A stretch of DNA of 64,000 bases from positions 54,631,085 through 54,695,084 of the forward strand of contig OZ024909.1 in the NCBI GenBank assembly GCA_964017125.1, given 5' to 3'. The notes below the pieces were generated by a model. It worked only from the letters and a program-made list of their open reading frames with translations. It was not told the origin of the DNA and made no database searches. Positions within the stretch are counted from its first letter, which is position 1. The number at the start of each line of letters is the position of its first letter. This stretch comes from Flabesymbios commensalis (taxonomy: Eukaryota > Annelida > Polychaeta > Terebellida > Flabelligeridae). Shown here piece by piece: positions 43,880 to 55,411 of the stretch. A program made the position numbers and the translations under genes.

Positions 43880-45190
43880 ATGGAGAGTGGAGCGAGCAGA
43901 TTTCGTTGCCTGGCCGTCACACTGGTTTTTATTGCCCTGCTCGGTATCAGCCTCTCATACTTTTTCCAAAATAACACTTCACAATGGATGAAGATGATTT
44001 ATTCAGAAAGGATATTTTTAAATCACAGTGTCGCCACGACCTACCCTGTGATGGATGATCACATCTTAGTTAACGAATCACAAACGAATGGATCCATCAT
44101 AGATCATGTTCAGGAGAGACACCATTGTACGGAAGAGCGCAATCATTTAGTTTACATAAAAATCCACAAGACAGCAAGTGAAACATTATCAGCCATGGTC
44201 AGACGGTTTGGTTATAAGCGGAACTTATCGTTCGTTCTGCCAATCACTTGGCGGAATAATCTTGGATGGCCTTATCCGCTGGATCCAGGAATGTATCGCC
44301 CTAAGAAAACTGACACCTATGATATATTATGTGAGCATACAGTGTATAATGATATAACCTTCCCCGCTCTGATGCCTCCTGACACAGTATTCACTGCCTC
44401 CATACGCCTGCCAGAATATCACTTCAGATCTGCATTCAGTTATTTCAATGTGGCTAAAATAGCCAAGATCCCAGGTGAAAATACAGTTAAAGAATTCCTC
44501 AAAGATCCACATAAGTGGGATAGGATCTACACATCGCCATCTGCCAAAAAAAGTGGTCTTTGTGTACCTAACTATGTATCTATCTTACATAACGCTCAGG
44601 CGTTTGATCTTGGGTTTCCAATGGGCTTTCCTAGTTCAAAAAAAGAATATGTGGACCAGACAAACAATCCCCAGGCAGTCATAGCATGGCTTGAGACTAT
44701 CAAAAAACGTTTTAAATTTATGTTAATAGTTGAATATATGAATGAGTCTTTGGTGCTTTGGAGGAGATACATGTGTTGGAGCCTGCCTGATATAATATAC
44801 TACACACGTAATACTGCCAGAACTCCACTAGTTGTCAATAACGACGACCAACTGACACAAGCGATTCGTAATTTCAGTAGTATTGACTTCGCCCTTTATG
44901 AACATTATAACAAAACGCTTTGGGCAAATATAGAAATGGAAGGTCTTGATTTCTGGGACGAGCTGGAGACCTTCAATTATGTGATGTCAAATGTCACAGA
45001 GTTCTGCTCTGGTGGAACACGTAAACAGAAGGTGCTGACATTTGAGATATCTAAATGGCACAAGGCTTTTAATTATACATCGAACGACTGTAAACTTCTG
45101 GCAGATAGATTAATGCCAAAACTTAGAGCTCGTTATGATAGTATTAAAAAAACAGTGCCTAGTATAAAAGCTACAGGTCCTGGGTGCTGA
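43880..45190 (+). CDS. Galactose-3-O-sulfotransferase-like protein, 436 aa
   Basis: Predicted Golgi type II membrane enzyme moving sulfate from PAPS to the 3-OH of galactose on glycolipid or glycoprotein glycans (role of the Gal3ST family, PF06990). Seen: a short basic N-terminus, a signal-anchor helix at about residues 10-29, then a lumenal stem. The 5'-phosphosulfate-binding motif is 'VYIKIHKTASETLSAM' (91-106; P-loop-like HKTAS). The 3'-phosphate region is 'FTASIRLPEYHFRSAFSYF' (171-189), where the usual REP is RLP. Several N-glycosylation sequons (NTS, NHS, NES, NLS, NKT, NVT, NYT) fit a lumenal domain. Length is normal for the family, with no internal break. The start ATG has G at +4 and lies 7 nt after a splice acceptor (AG 43871-43872), so the ORF is one coding exon. 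An ATTAAA 22 nt past the stop is a possible poly(A) signal. The exact acceptor glycan cannot be told. Confidence 0.92.
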   Translation: MESGASRFRCLAVTLVFIALLGISLSYFFQNNTSQWMKMIYSERIFLNHSVATTYPVMDDHILVNESQTNGSIIDHVQERHHCTEERNHLVYIKIHKTASETLSAMVRRFGYKRNLSFVLPITWRNNLGWPYPLDPGMYRPKKTDTYDILCEHTVYNDITFPALMPPDTVFTASIRLPEYHFRSAFSYFNVAKIAKIPGENTVKEFLKDPHKWDRIYTSPSAKKSGLCVPNYVSILHNAQAFDLGFPMGFPSSKKEYVDQTNNPQAVIAWLETIKKRFKFMLIVEYMNESLVLWRRYMCWSLPDIIYYTRNTARTPLVVNNDDQLTQAIRNFSSIDFALYEHYNKTLWANIEMEGLDFWDELETFNYVMSNVTEFCSGGTRKQKVLTFEISKWHKAFNYTSNDCKLLADRLMPKLRARYDSIKKTVPSIKATGPGC

Positions 45191-45252
45191 CGTATCGGCG
45201 CCAGGTATTATATTAAACGCTCGAATCTGATGTTAGTCCTATTACATAGCCT

Positions 45253-45577
45253 ACCCAGCAAACAAAAGACGTTTACCAAATTTAACCCTTAATTAAAGCG
45301 CTGAAATATTTTTGTTCAAACCATGGAGGCCAAAAGGTTTTTTTCATTTTGAAATCGCCATAAATGTCTTAGTTAGCTCTTTCCGATTCAGTTATGGGTG
45401 TACCATTATAAATATGTTTACTTAAACAGCGCAGAGGTCGACTTTAGACGTCAGAATCTGACGTCTAAAGTCGATCCCCGCACTGTGAGGGTTAATGATG
45501 TTTCCATGTTGGGCCAACGTCAAAAACGGTGGACAAACATTTAAACAGCATTGAGTCAATATCTCTTGGTTTCTGGG
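45253..45577. mobile_element. P1 palindromic element carrying a nested TTAA MITE
   Basis: The left end 'cccagcaaacaaaagacgtt' is interrupted at 45282 and the element resumes at 45496 with 'tgatgtttccatgttgggcc', ending '..cttggtttctggg'. The P1 element therefore predates the insert. Confidence 0.75.
45286..45491 (-). mobile_element. TTAA MITE (P2-like) inside a P1 element
   Basis: TTAA at 45282-45285 and 45492-45495, ends 'cccttaatt' and 'gtgaggg'. Its hairpin is a different sequence from other copies: 'tcgactttagacgtca' and 'tgacgtctaaagtcga' around a 5-nt loop (about 45428-45473), placed near one end. Confidence 0.75.
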
Positions 45578-45640
45578 TATGACCTTTTGATGTCAAAGAT
45601 TTCAAAGAGTTATTTTACCAGCAGTTAAGTTTAAACTTAT

Positions 45641-45725
45641 CACTGTGCACACGACGTTGTTGCGAGGTTGAAGCAACGTCAATGACGTTGATTCAACGTC
45701 GTAACAACGTTGTGTGCCCAGTGGG
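45641..45725. repeat. P1-related palindrome with CACTGTGCACAC ends
   Basis: 'cactgtgcacacgacgttgt' pairs with 'acaacgttgtgtgcccagtg', with centre 'caacgtcaatgacgttg'. Same architecture as P1 but with different ends, so a sister family. Confidence 0.75.
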
Positions 45726-46958
45726 TTGAGTCTATCCTAAACTCTAATCGGGGAAATTTTCAGCCTGAGCTAATCAGCGAGTTTAATATAGATTTTGAAT
45801 ATTCCATGTTGATGAACATGATGGAGATGTACACAATTTCCAATCATTCCAATACTTGATCATGTTGATCCAAGTATGTTAGTCGCAGATTACAACTCAT
45901 CCCGGACCCTCATATCAACACAGACACGACAGTCATTTTGTAGGCCTGCCACAGACCCAGCAAACTATGCAAGACACAACTGAGTTCTTTATTCTCTATA
46001 ATGATAATCTTGCGTTTCACGATCACCTGTGATAATAGTGAAGAGAAAGGAATTGAATTTGAAAATAAATCTAACGTGTATTTTTCTCCAATGGCACTTA
46101 TTATGACGATTAGGACTATGTTGTTTTTTTTCAAAATGCTCTTTGTAATAATTTTTTTCAACGTGGCAAACTTTTTCATCTATATCAGCATAGTTAATTA
46201 TTTAAAATGATGTATTGCGATCAAATTGATAAATATAAAATTACCATGATTACAATGCTATGATCACATGTAATATAGCAATAACGTTTGTTTTGGTCGG
46301 TTTGTGGTTATTTGAGGCCCGACGAAATCGATTGCTTCCATTCTCACAAGGAGAGACTCCAATAATCACAAAGGTCCCAAAAACAAATGTTATTACTATT
46401 ATCTTTATTATCCATATTTAAAATTAAAATGGACTGGATGTAGCCTACATGTGTAAACTAATGGATCTACCTATCATGGTAAGCAACATCTTAGTAGCTT
46501 AGTTTTCAAGCTCGCTCACACAATTATAGCCACAACCAATTGTACCGTGCTCAGCATACCTCTGGGCACATTTTATAATGGGTTAATTGTCGCCTTGTAG
46601 GTCTGTGCTGGAAAAAATATGTTTTAATGTGCAAAAATATAAATAAATCTTTAAAAAACTAACTGATCATGAAAAGACAAATTCTGATTGAGCGGGGATT
46701 TCGTATTACAGTCTGGTGTGAAAATAATAATAATAATTGAGAAAGCAACATTGCGTGATCATAAAGTGGCAAACAGTATCCAAAAAGTCATAAAAAACGC
46801 TGTTTTTTCTAAGACGAACAATTCGAAAAACAAAATCAGCATATATTAAAGTTATAATTTTTCAAAATATTTTTGAGATACAAATATATGCTGATTGTCC
46901 ACGAACAAGTAATTTCTCACGTGCTAAATTAAGTATTTGACTCCTTGGGGCTTGCCAA
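45726..46958. other. Sulfotransferase downstream region, nothing recognised
   Basis: AT-rich, no convincing open frame, hairpin or tandem repeat. It may include the 3' UTR if the early ATTAAA is not used. Confidence 0.4.
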
Positions 46959-47067
46959 CCCAACAAACACGAGATATTGAACCAATGTTTGACCAATGTT
47001 GGCCCACCGTCTACAACGTTGGTCTAACATTGGTCAAGCATTGGGTCAATGTCTCGTGTTTGCTGGG
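46959..47067. mobile_element. Well-preserved P1 palindromic element
   Basis: 'cccaacaaacacgagatatt' and 'aatgtctcgtgtttgctggg' are inverted copies, with centre 'cccaccgtctacaacgttgg'. 109 bp, the best reference copy with 26245-26353. A degenerate neighbour lies at about 47110-47215. Confidence 0.85.
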
Positions 47068-47261
47068 AAAGTAGTGACACCACCCCCTCAATCTCGCAAT
47101 TCACACACTATTATTGACCCTGTGTTGAATTGATGTTGGCTCAGCGTCGCAGACGGTGAACCAACATTGAACCAAACCAACAATGGGTGAATGTATCGTG
47201 TTAGTTGGACAGTGTCAGAGAGGGACGTTAAGCAGACGTTAGGGGGACGCACATTGGTTAA

Positions 47262-47508
47262 CTCTTTAACCGCCAAATTATTCAATCTGAATTTTCACCC
47301 ACTTGAAGTTGTGTCTCGCTGACGCGATCCACAACTTCAAGTGAGTGAAAATTATTTAGATTTGACAAAATGGAGGTCAACTGTTTTCAAATATTGCTGA
47401 TCGATGTCAAATTTTTATCTTCAACATGTTCAAAAGGTGGTACTTAATGTGTTAATAAATAATGAAAACCCGAATATATGCGGCAGCCGGGCACCGGTGG
47501 TTAAAGGG
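47262..47508 (-). mobile_element. TTAA-type MITE (P2), inverted relative to 36533-36760
   Basis: TTAA at 47258-47261 and 47509-47512, ends 'ctctttaaccgccaaatt' and 'gcaccggtggttaaaggg'. Hairpin at about 47297-47350 ('cacccacttgaagttgtg'/'cacaacttcaagtgagtg') with loop TCGCTGACGCGA. Confidence 0.85.
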
Positions 47509-47512
47509 TTAA

Positions 47513-48419
47513 TGGCTTGGCGCTTCACTATAACTGCTGGCTGTCGTGCGGGTTTAATCCACGCTTGGTGCAGTTTCTCAGATAAATTATCATGTTTCTC
47601 CCCTATCAATGTTGAAACATCGTTGTTTTCTTGGTATGTCTTTGAGTAAGGCACTTCACCTCCACGTGCTTCACTTCACTCAGGTGTTAATGAGCACATG
47701 GTCGGACAGAGATGGCAATATGTACGATACGATACCAGACTTGTGTTTAGTTCCCATGATTATTCTAATATCATTATATTGCTGTCTCAAGTGTGGGTTG
47801 CGATGTGTACACACACCAAACATGAGTAATTGACCCAATGTTGGACCAATGTCTGCGTTCCAGCTTTATCTGTACTAAATGCGTTGCGTCGAACTATCTC
47901 ATTTATATCGCACTGCACATTTGTCCAGACTGTGCCTTGGTAAATGAACTTGGTCTGACAGCATTTGTTATTACAATTAGCTGAGGTGACTTCGTACCAT
48001 AATGTAGGCCTACACTGGCCCGGAAAACGAGTTACGCCATGTCCCGCAATTTTGCGTGCCAATGATGGAATTACTCATGTCAGTGCACAAAGTGTGTGTG
48101 GGCGTGCTAGCTAAGATTTCAGTCCTCGGTCAAGCACGAGGGCTGAGAATTGATCTCAACATCGCCCATGTTTGTCAGCGAGAAATTAAAAAAATGAAAC
48201 CCACCTTGCCATGAATTTACAAGTTTATAGAATACTCCTAGGCTTTGTCATTAATTTTCTCTTGATAGAGACTCCTTGATAGATTATGTATTTTATTGTG
48301 TTAGAATCATTTGCTATAAGAGTGTGCAAAAAACTATATCGAAGTTTTATCGCGACAAAATTCATTTTCATAATTCAGCGCCGTCGTCATTTTGCTCTGC
48401 TGATAGTTGTACAACAATG
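47513..48419. other. Intergenic stretch, no supported gene
   Basis: A P1-like scrap lies at about 47830-47860. Short open frames lack motifs. The left arm of the large inverted-repeat element begins near 48420. Confidence 0.4.
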
Positions 48420-49437
48420 ATGTCTGTGGCGCTGCTGTGCACACACACTCACACTGCAGAATCAAAACCACACCTATTGGTGAAGTGCAACGCTTCTCGG
48501 CGCTGAATTGTCAACTTTTTCAGAAATCTTTCAAAATATCGACCGAAAAAAAGCCCATAATGTTCAATTTATGTCAAATAAAGGTGTGCACGGAACAATA
48601 GTACATCTTACGAACCTCAACACATGGAATTTACATGGAAAAGATGAATACATCTCTCACACTAGTGAAAACAGTTTCGGTAGGCTACCCTACCCCAAAA
48701 CTGGACAGGATTCCATTCATATGCTATTTTTTTTAAATCTATTTGCATATATATACGTTCTATAATGGGATAGATTTGGTTAAAGTAATTATGTTCTACG
48801 CCACTGATATCTTATTTATTTGTTTAATGACCTGCGTAGACAATAGTCCAAGCTGGGGACTTTTGCGCTATGCTCCAGAAGCAGAGTGGATCAGCCTGAT
48901 CTACGTAGACAATAAACCGTTGAAACGTTGTAAAATCAATGTTGCTCGCACATTGGAGCAATGTTAAGACGCCTATTGGGGCAACTATATATGTTAGTAT
49001 TGGTATATGCATGGCTATGTTAAGTACGGATTTGTTTTATCTAAGGCAATTTGTTAAGCAATTTGCTTAAGATTATTGTGTTATGTAGTATACAGCTGGA
49101 ATAAATACATTTAAATGATATTTATAATATAGACTATGGCCTAACAAAATGTGTGTTAATATAAGGACAGTTATTAATCTTACTACATAGCCTACTGGTC
49201 CTATCACTGTTCTGCCATTGATAGGTAGGCCTATAGGCCTACACGGGGCATGGTGGTCTGATATTAGGCCCTATAGGTCCATGAACAGCTAATAGCCTAG
49301 ACCTGTGATTTACTACAACGTGGGGGCGTGGACCATGGATTGTTGTGCTCCTTTTATCCTAGTAAATAAAAGTTTTTTAACATAATTATGGTGATGACTG
49401 AGAGCAATCTCGACTTCAACTCAAGACACAGTACATA

Positions 49438-49681
49438 CCCTGCAAATACTGTACGTAATATAACGTTCGTTAAGGTCCCATTTTCGTCATTCGTGGATGA
49501 CCGGAATGAGGACGTGCTGAGGACGAAGTCATAATAACCCTAACGTCCCCAGAACGTCCCAATAACGTTACATTTATGTTTTACGTTCTAAGGACGTAAA
49601 TGGGAGTTCACAGAGTTACGTCCTAAGTACGAATGCTGTACGTTTATGGGGCGTTAATACAACGTAATATTGTTTGCAGGG
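49438..49681. mobile_element. TA-flanked MITE, 244 bp, with a readable empty site
   Basis: Ends 'ccctgcaaatactgtacgta' and 'tacaacgtaatattgtttgc'+'aggg' are imperfect inverted copies, flanked by TA (49436-49437, 49682-49683). The opposite arm of the large inverted repeat lacks it and reads through as 'gtaggcctacataac' plus 'tttttaatgc' (complement of about 54105-54130). This directly supports insertion with TA duplication. The interior repeats ACGT-centred words (taacgt, gacgt, tacgt). Confidence 0.85.
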
Positions 49682-50766
49682 TAGCTTTTTAATGCTGCTT
49701 GTGACATATGAGTTGAGCATGGGATGTAGGGCCTAGCTGGAATGTCACTGATTCTAACCAACCAGTCCTATTATCTACCTGTGTAATCGAGGCCAAGCCT
49801 TTCATAATTATTATTATTTAATACAAGTATGCAAATATATGTAAATAATGACTGTGTGATTAAAAGACACTAATTTATCCTTGTTTTTTTTTTATATATG
49901 CCACAGCAGGTGCTTGTCCAGCTTGACTCACACCTGTGCTAAGCTCCTATAGTGTACCATTGTTATTCAAGGCGCCAAAGTTTGTAAGTGTCATTAAATG
50001 ACTTCCGAATTGTAATATTTATGATGTATAATTTCAATTTATTTATTGTATCACAGTATTGTTAACGACATATTTCATTTGTTTCATGTAATAAAAATGA
50101 GGTATGTGTTTACAGATCCACAGTTTTGACATATGTAAATTAAACTAGTCAAACAACTCTTTATTAAGTCATTTCTGCGTACATGATTGGCCTTGTCCCC
50201 GAGAGAAAGTAGGCTAACACATTTTTTATTGGAAGCCATGTGTTGCTGAAATCTTCAGTTTCAAGTTTTGTTTCAGCGACGATCGGGCTATACTTACCCC
50301 CTGCTTATTGTGTCACCCATTTAAGTGTACGATAGGGCCTACAGCATGTACATGGTCACACAAGTACACATGTAGGCTTAGTTCACATGACATGCATTGG
50401 GAGATTGGGAGAATAGGAGGATGAGGTTAATATGTAGCCCACACAAGGCTATAGTTTACATGTAGGCCTACATGATGTACAGCGAAGAGTGACTCGTTGT
50501 CAGGTCTAGTCTTATCATACGGGACAAATAAATGTCAAGTCGACATTAAATCAGCCATAGGTAGGGCCCAAGCGTGATAAGGCTGTAGGCCTACACAAGA
50601 AGAATTGCTGTCTAGGCCTACTCAATAAAGTTGCAAACTGTCATCAGTGGTAATAGGCCTAAACCTGTCATCTACATTATCACCATATAAGTTATGATGG
50701 ATGCCTATATTTGGTCTAAATCTTTTCATTACGCAAAGGCCTATATATTACCTGAACACTTTCACT

Positions 50767-50859
50767 ACTCAGCAAAATTGAGACGTTGGCCCAACGTTGG
50801 TTTACCGTTAGCCTATCGTCTACGACGTTAGCTCAACAGTAAACCTAATGTTTGCTGGG
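50767..50859. mobile_element. P1 palindromic element
   Basis: 'ctcagcaaaattgagacgtt' through the centre 'cctatcgtctacgacgttag' to 'ctaatgtttgctggg'. It sits just inside the inner left arm of the large element. Confidence 0.7.
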
Positions 50860-50871
50860 TACGACATAGCC

Positions 50872-50919
50872 CTGAATACAAGTCTATTTTGCCCTCGGGC
50901 GGAATAGCCTTGTATTCAG
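50872..50919. repeat. 48-bp hairpin
   Basis: 'ctgaatacaagtctatt' pairs with 'aatagccttgtattcag', with inner 'ttgccc'/'gggcgg'. Two mismatches over 23 bp. Family unknown. Confidence 0.75.
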
Positions 50920-51186
50920 GCTAGCCTGTACGACAATCTTGGCTAGTTAGCAAAACCGTTGTATGCGTCTCTAGCGTATATGACTAGTCTTAGCAATATA
51001 ACGTTGAATAGGCCCACTACCTAAATTAAAGGCTGTTAAATGTAGCTGCCCATGTCAACAGTTCACTATCAATGTGAACAATGTTGGCAAAAAAACACTC
51101 TCCTAAGTGCACCCATTATAATAGTTTTTGGTATCCGAGTATGACATTATTGTTAACACCGTAACGTGTCCAAAAGGTGATTTTCT

Positions 51187-52381
51187 GTGTTTAATAACAT
51201 TTTGCAATGTACATAAGTGCCAGGTATCTGGAAATGTATTTCCTAGTTTGTAACCTCAGAGAATACCAATCAGATCATACAGAGAAAAGGCTGCCGTATG
51301 GTAGCATACATGTTGCATTGACAAATGTGCCCATCAAAGTAATGTCAACACCATAACACAGCATATTCATGAGGCTAGCTGGTGTTCATTGCAACTGGTA
51401 TGTTGTGATGATCATTGCATACGACTGATCTTTTGTGTTCTAGCATGGGACACACAAGGTTGGTGAAAGTTTCATATTTTGTCTTTCAAAATACCACTCT
51501 AAGGAATAATTTTAAATGGAATGTTTATTGTAAGTCATCACCTTAACGGCCCACATATAGCCACAGTTGAAAGTAGAAATCAAAAGTCAATGTCGTTAAG
51601 CTGATTTGTGTGACCCAAATATATGATATAGATTGGGTGATAATATAGATTTTTTCAGGGGGAAATATTCAATAGACATACAATTTGTCATAACAGTAAC
51701 AGTCATCACCATAACATATTTCTGTTCCGGTGCTGACAAATTTTGTTATGGTGTTGACAGATTGTGTTGGAATGCTTTAATTTGGGTGTTTAATAACATT
51801 TTGCAATGTACATAAGTGCCAGGTATCTGGAAATGTATTTCCTAGTTTGTAACCTCAGGGAATACCAATCAGATCATACAGAGAAAAGGCTGCCGTATGG
51901 TAGCATACATGTTGCATTGACAAATGTGCCCATCAAAGTAATGTCAACACCATAACACAGCATATTCATGAGGCTAGCTGGTGTTCATTGCAACTGGTAT
52001 GTTGTGATGATCATTGCATACGACTGATCTTTTGTGTTCTAGCATGGGACACACAAGGTTGGTGAAAGTTTCATATTTTGTCTTTCAAAATACCACTCTA
52101 AGGAATAATTTTAAATGGAATGTTTATTGTAAGTCATCACCTTAACGGCCCACATATAGCCACAGTTGAAAGTAGAAATCAAAAGTCAATGTCGTTAAGC
52201 TGATTTGTGTGACCCAAATATATGATATAGATTGGGTGATATTATAGATTTTTTCAGGGGGAAATATTCAATAGACATACAATTTGTCATAACAGTAACA
52301 GTCATCACCATAACATATTTCTGTTCCGGTGCTGACAAATTTTGTTATGGTGTTGACAGATTGTGTTGGAAAGCTTTAATA
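51187..52381. repeat. 599-bp direct tandem duplication rich in GTTATGGTGTTGACA motifs
   Basis: Copies 51187-51785 and 51786-52381 differ at about three or four bases ('cctcagagaata'/'cctcagggaata', 'gataatatag'/'gatattatag', 'ggaatgc'/'ggaaagc'). Each contains the motif in both orientations: 'tgtcaacaccataac', 'gtcatcaccttaac', 'gtcatcaccataac', 'gttatggtgttgaca'. More copies flank the duplication (51150, 52525, 52690). Confidence 0.9.
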
Positions 52382-53115
52382 TTAATCCACTTTACATTTT
52401 TTGATGCTTAAAACAGCTGAACTAGATGGAAGTAGGCCAATTTTAATAATTAGTGAAATTGTATGTGTACATATGCACCTATTGGTTACGTCTGACAGGC
52501 TATGTTACGTGATGACGCCAATCTATTAAGGTGATGACCTCTACATGTAACGTTTTATTTTATTTATGTTCCTGACCATGAGACCAAGGATAATTTTCAA
52601 AGCTCCTTTTTATAGAAATGGATCACCTGGATATAATGCAGACGCAAAACGTGAGGTTGTGGTGTAATGTGTGCTTAGCATTACAAAATGGTACGGTGTT
52701 GACATATTTGCCATCCAATAATTTTATTCCACCACCTGTGTTGGGGTACTAAACGATCACTGCCAAATACTGATTGATATTGTTCAGTTGTCTGAAAAAC
52801 ATAATAAATACGTTTGAATTTTTGTGGATTTTATTTTTATACAATGTGAAACCCCCAAATTCACTGTTTTTGTAGAATGGCTCGCATACATGTGAACTAC
52901 ATGTGCACTCGTGTGGCCCTGTAGGCCCTATCGTACACTTGGGTGACACAATAAGCAGGGGGTAAGTAGCCTATAGGCCTAGCCCAATTGTGGCTGAAAT
53001 AAAACTGGAAATTGAAGATTTCAGTCACAAATGGCTTCCAATAAAAAAATGTGTTAGCCTAGTCTCCCTTTTGCCTTCATAATTATGAAAGACTTGGTCT
53101 CGATTGATCAGGTCG

Positions 53116-54073
53116 ATAATTAGGTCAAGGCGGACCGTCGATTGTAGTACCCTCTTTTGGGTACTACGATCGACGTGCGTCCTTCGATCGAAGTACCTTG
53201 GTAAGTCAATGCAAGTACTTCCACTGATATTTAAATAGCTTCCAGTACGATTGTAATAAGCTTTCCCATTGGTTAAACCCATCCAATCTTAGGTGTTGTT
53301 CTCCAGAAATGGGTGACGTCATTTGTACTCCCCAGAACAACTCAACACGTGGTAGTGCCTTATTTTGTGAATAAAGCGGCAGCTTTGTTTAGGGGGTAAG
53401 ATAATCATTGTCAACATATTGTGTAAGGTTTAAAGCAAGTATTGGACTTGATTTGCATTGGAATCTATGGCATATTAATGATAAAAATGTATTTTTAGTT
53501 GATAAGGCTCAAATCACAGTACTTCAATCGAAGTACCACAAAGTACTACTCCAGCAAGGTACGTCAATCAAAGTACCCAATGGTACTTAAATGGACGTAC
53601 TACACATGCGCATGGTTGAAAATTGCAGAGGGGGTGTGCTCAAATTTATCTTATTTCTATTATTTATGCCATAGAAAGTTCAATATTGTATATTCTAAAT
53701 GTTCTTAATATATTTACCTTTCGTTATTGCCCAGAATTTTGTGTCCCCCATGCTTATTACACTAGAGTATCATGTGTGAAAAGCATCCAGATAGTATTGG
53801 CATGCTTTGGTGAAACTTTACTAATTTATAAACTTGCCTATGGGAAGTTCAGATATTTCCAGCAGAAGCTGTCACATCAGAAGAAGGGAATCACCAGTGT
53901 CAGGCAATCGGGAGAGCTTACAAAACTGTTCATTAGATTTCTTAGGGGGCACCCATGAAAAGGCTAAATAATCTGGCTTATAAATGACGGTACTTGGATT
54001 GACGTAGGATTACTAAGGTACTACGATTGAAGGACGTACGTCAATCAAAGTACCCACTGGAGGGTACTACAAT
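53116..54073. mobile_element. Nested element with GTACTACGATTGA-type repeats
   Basis: Present only in the right arm of the large inverted repeat; the left arm is continuous there ('ccagtcctattatctacctg'). Its ends are inverted copies: 'attgtagtaccctc' at 53141 and 'gagggtactacaat' ending at 54073, each followed inward by 'gggtact' and 'gacgt(g/a)cgtcctt'. A 40-bp hairpin sits at the left tip (about 53136-53175). 'caatc(g/a)aagtacc' recurs inside. The left limit is uncertain by about 25 bp. A 111-codon frame inside is unconvincing. Confidence 0.65.
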
Positions 54074-54414
54074 AGGACTGGTTGGTTAGAATCAGTGATA
54101 TTACAGCATTAAAAAGTTATGTAGGCCTACTGTGTCTTGAGTTTGCTCGAGATTGCTCTCAGTCATCACCATAATTATGTTAAAAAACGTTCACTTTCTA
54201 GGATAAAAGGAGCACAACAATCCATGGTCCACGCCCCCACGTTGTAGTGAATCACAGGTCTAGGCTATTAGCTGTTCATGGACCTATAGGGCCTAATATC
54301 AGACCACCATGCCTCGTGTAGGCCTATAGGCCAACCTATCAATGGCAGAACAGAGATCAGGTGATAGGTCCAGTAGGCTATGCAGTAAGATTAATAATCT
54401 CTTTATATTAAAGG

Positions 54415-54626
54415 GACTGGCCCACGCTAAAATCATCAAAAAATCGGTGATTTTATTTCGGGTTCTTAATATGACCATATGATGTAAACATGTACATAGA
54501 CTAGAACTGCAAATTTTTAAAATTTTTGTGCTGCGCATTCACCAGTTAGGCTAGATATAGAGACGAAATTCCTGATTTCTAATTATTGACAACCATGTCA
54601 AAAATAGGAAATGCGGGAATTTCGTC
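54415..54626. mobile_element. Half copy of the P4 foldback MITE
   Basis: Starts 'aaagggactggcccacgcta', passes 'gactagaactgcaaat' and 'gatatagagacgaaattcc', and stops at 'gggaatttcgtcac', where LINE G coding sequence begins. Only one arm and the centre remain. Confidence 0.75.
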
Positions 54627-55411
54627 ACGGAACAGCCCCAAAATATTTACGAGATTCATTTTTCATGGTCAGTCAAGAACATGACAGATACACTAGAACA
54701 AGTGTGCAATCCCTGGTCCTACCACATGTAAAGTCTGCGGGTGCCAAGTCTTTTCGTTACTCAGCCAGTAAAATGTGGAATCGTCTACCGGTACATCTCA
54801 GAATGCAAGAAAACTTTTTAACTTTTAAACATGCTGTCAGAAAACACATGTGGACAGAGTTACAAAGACATGAAGATGGAGTATATATTTACTACTAACT
54901 TTTCACTTTATTTATATTCAGTATTTTAAATGATTTTAGACTAGTATAAGTCTAAAATTAGCATAGTAACCGTTATTATATTATAACATATTTTTTATAT
55001 TTATATAGGTATTTATTCTACTCTAGCGGAGGTGTAGGCCTACTGCAGGGGGACGTGGGATGGGCTTCCAATTGTGTTTGCATGTTGTGAGCCTTTCTCT
55101 GTTCTCCGGCGTGGTTTTCTCTCCGCAAGAGTAGACTTGTTATCAAATTACTGTGATATTTCAATTTCTGGTGTGGTCAGTTAGACCAATTATTTATATA
55201 TATTTATATTGACTAAATTATTTCTAGCCATCGCCATCATGGATCACTATCAAGGGACCGCCGTGGAAATAAGTATTCTCACCAGGAAACTTTTCGGTGT
55301 TTTATTCCCTGGTGACCATGATTGGCGACCCATGATTTTTATGTATTTGCACTATTGATCATGTTTTTGTCCTATGTCAATGGTTACTGAATAAATCTAA
55401 TCTAATCTAAA
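54627..55411 (+). pseudogene. LINE G: 3'-terminal fragment (last codons of RT protein plus 3' UTR)
   Basis: 'GTAPKYLRDSF', 'VLPHVKSAGAKSFRYSASKMWNRLPVHLR' (in parts) and 'FLTFKHAVRKHMW' are the conserved C-terminus of jockey/CR1-type LINE ORF2 ('AP-YL', 'G-KSFRY-A--WN-LP', 'TFK'). A 3' UTR of about 500 bp follows, ending in (TAATC)n near 55390-55410 ('aataaatctaatctaatc'). 5' truncated, usual for LINEs. It sits in the right arm of the large inverted repeat and is absent from the left arm. Confidence 0.8.
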
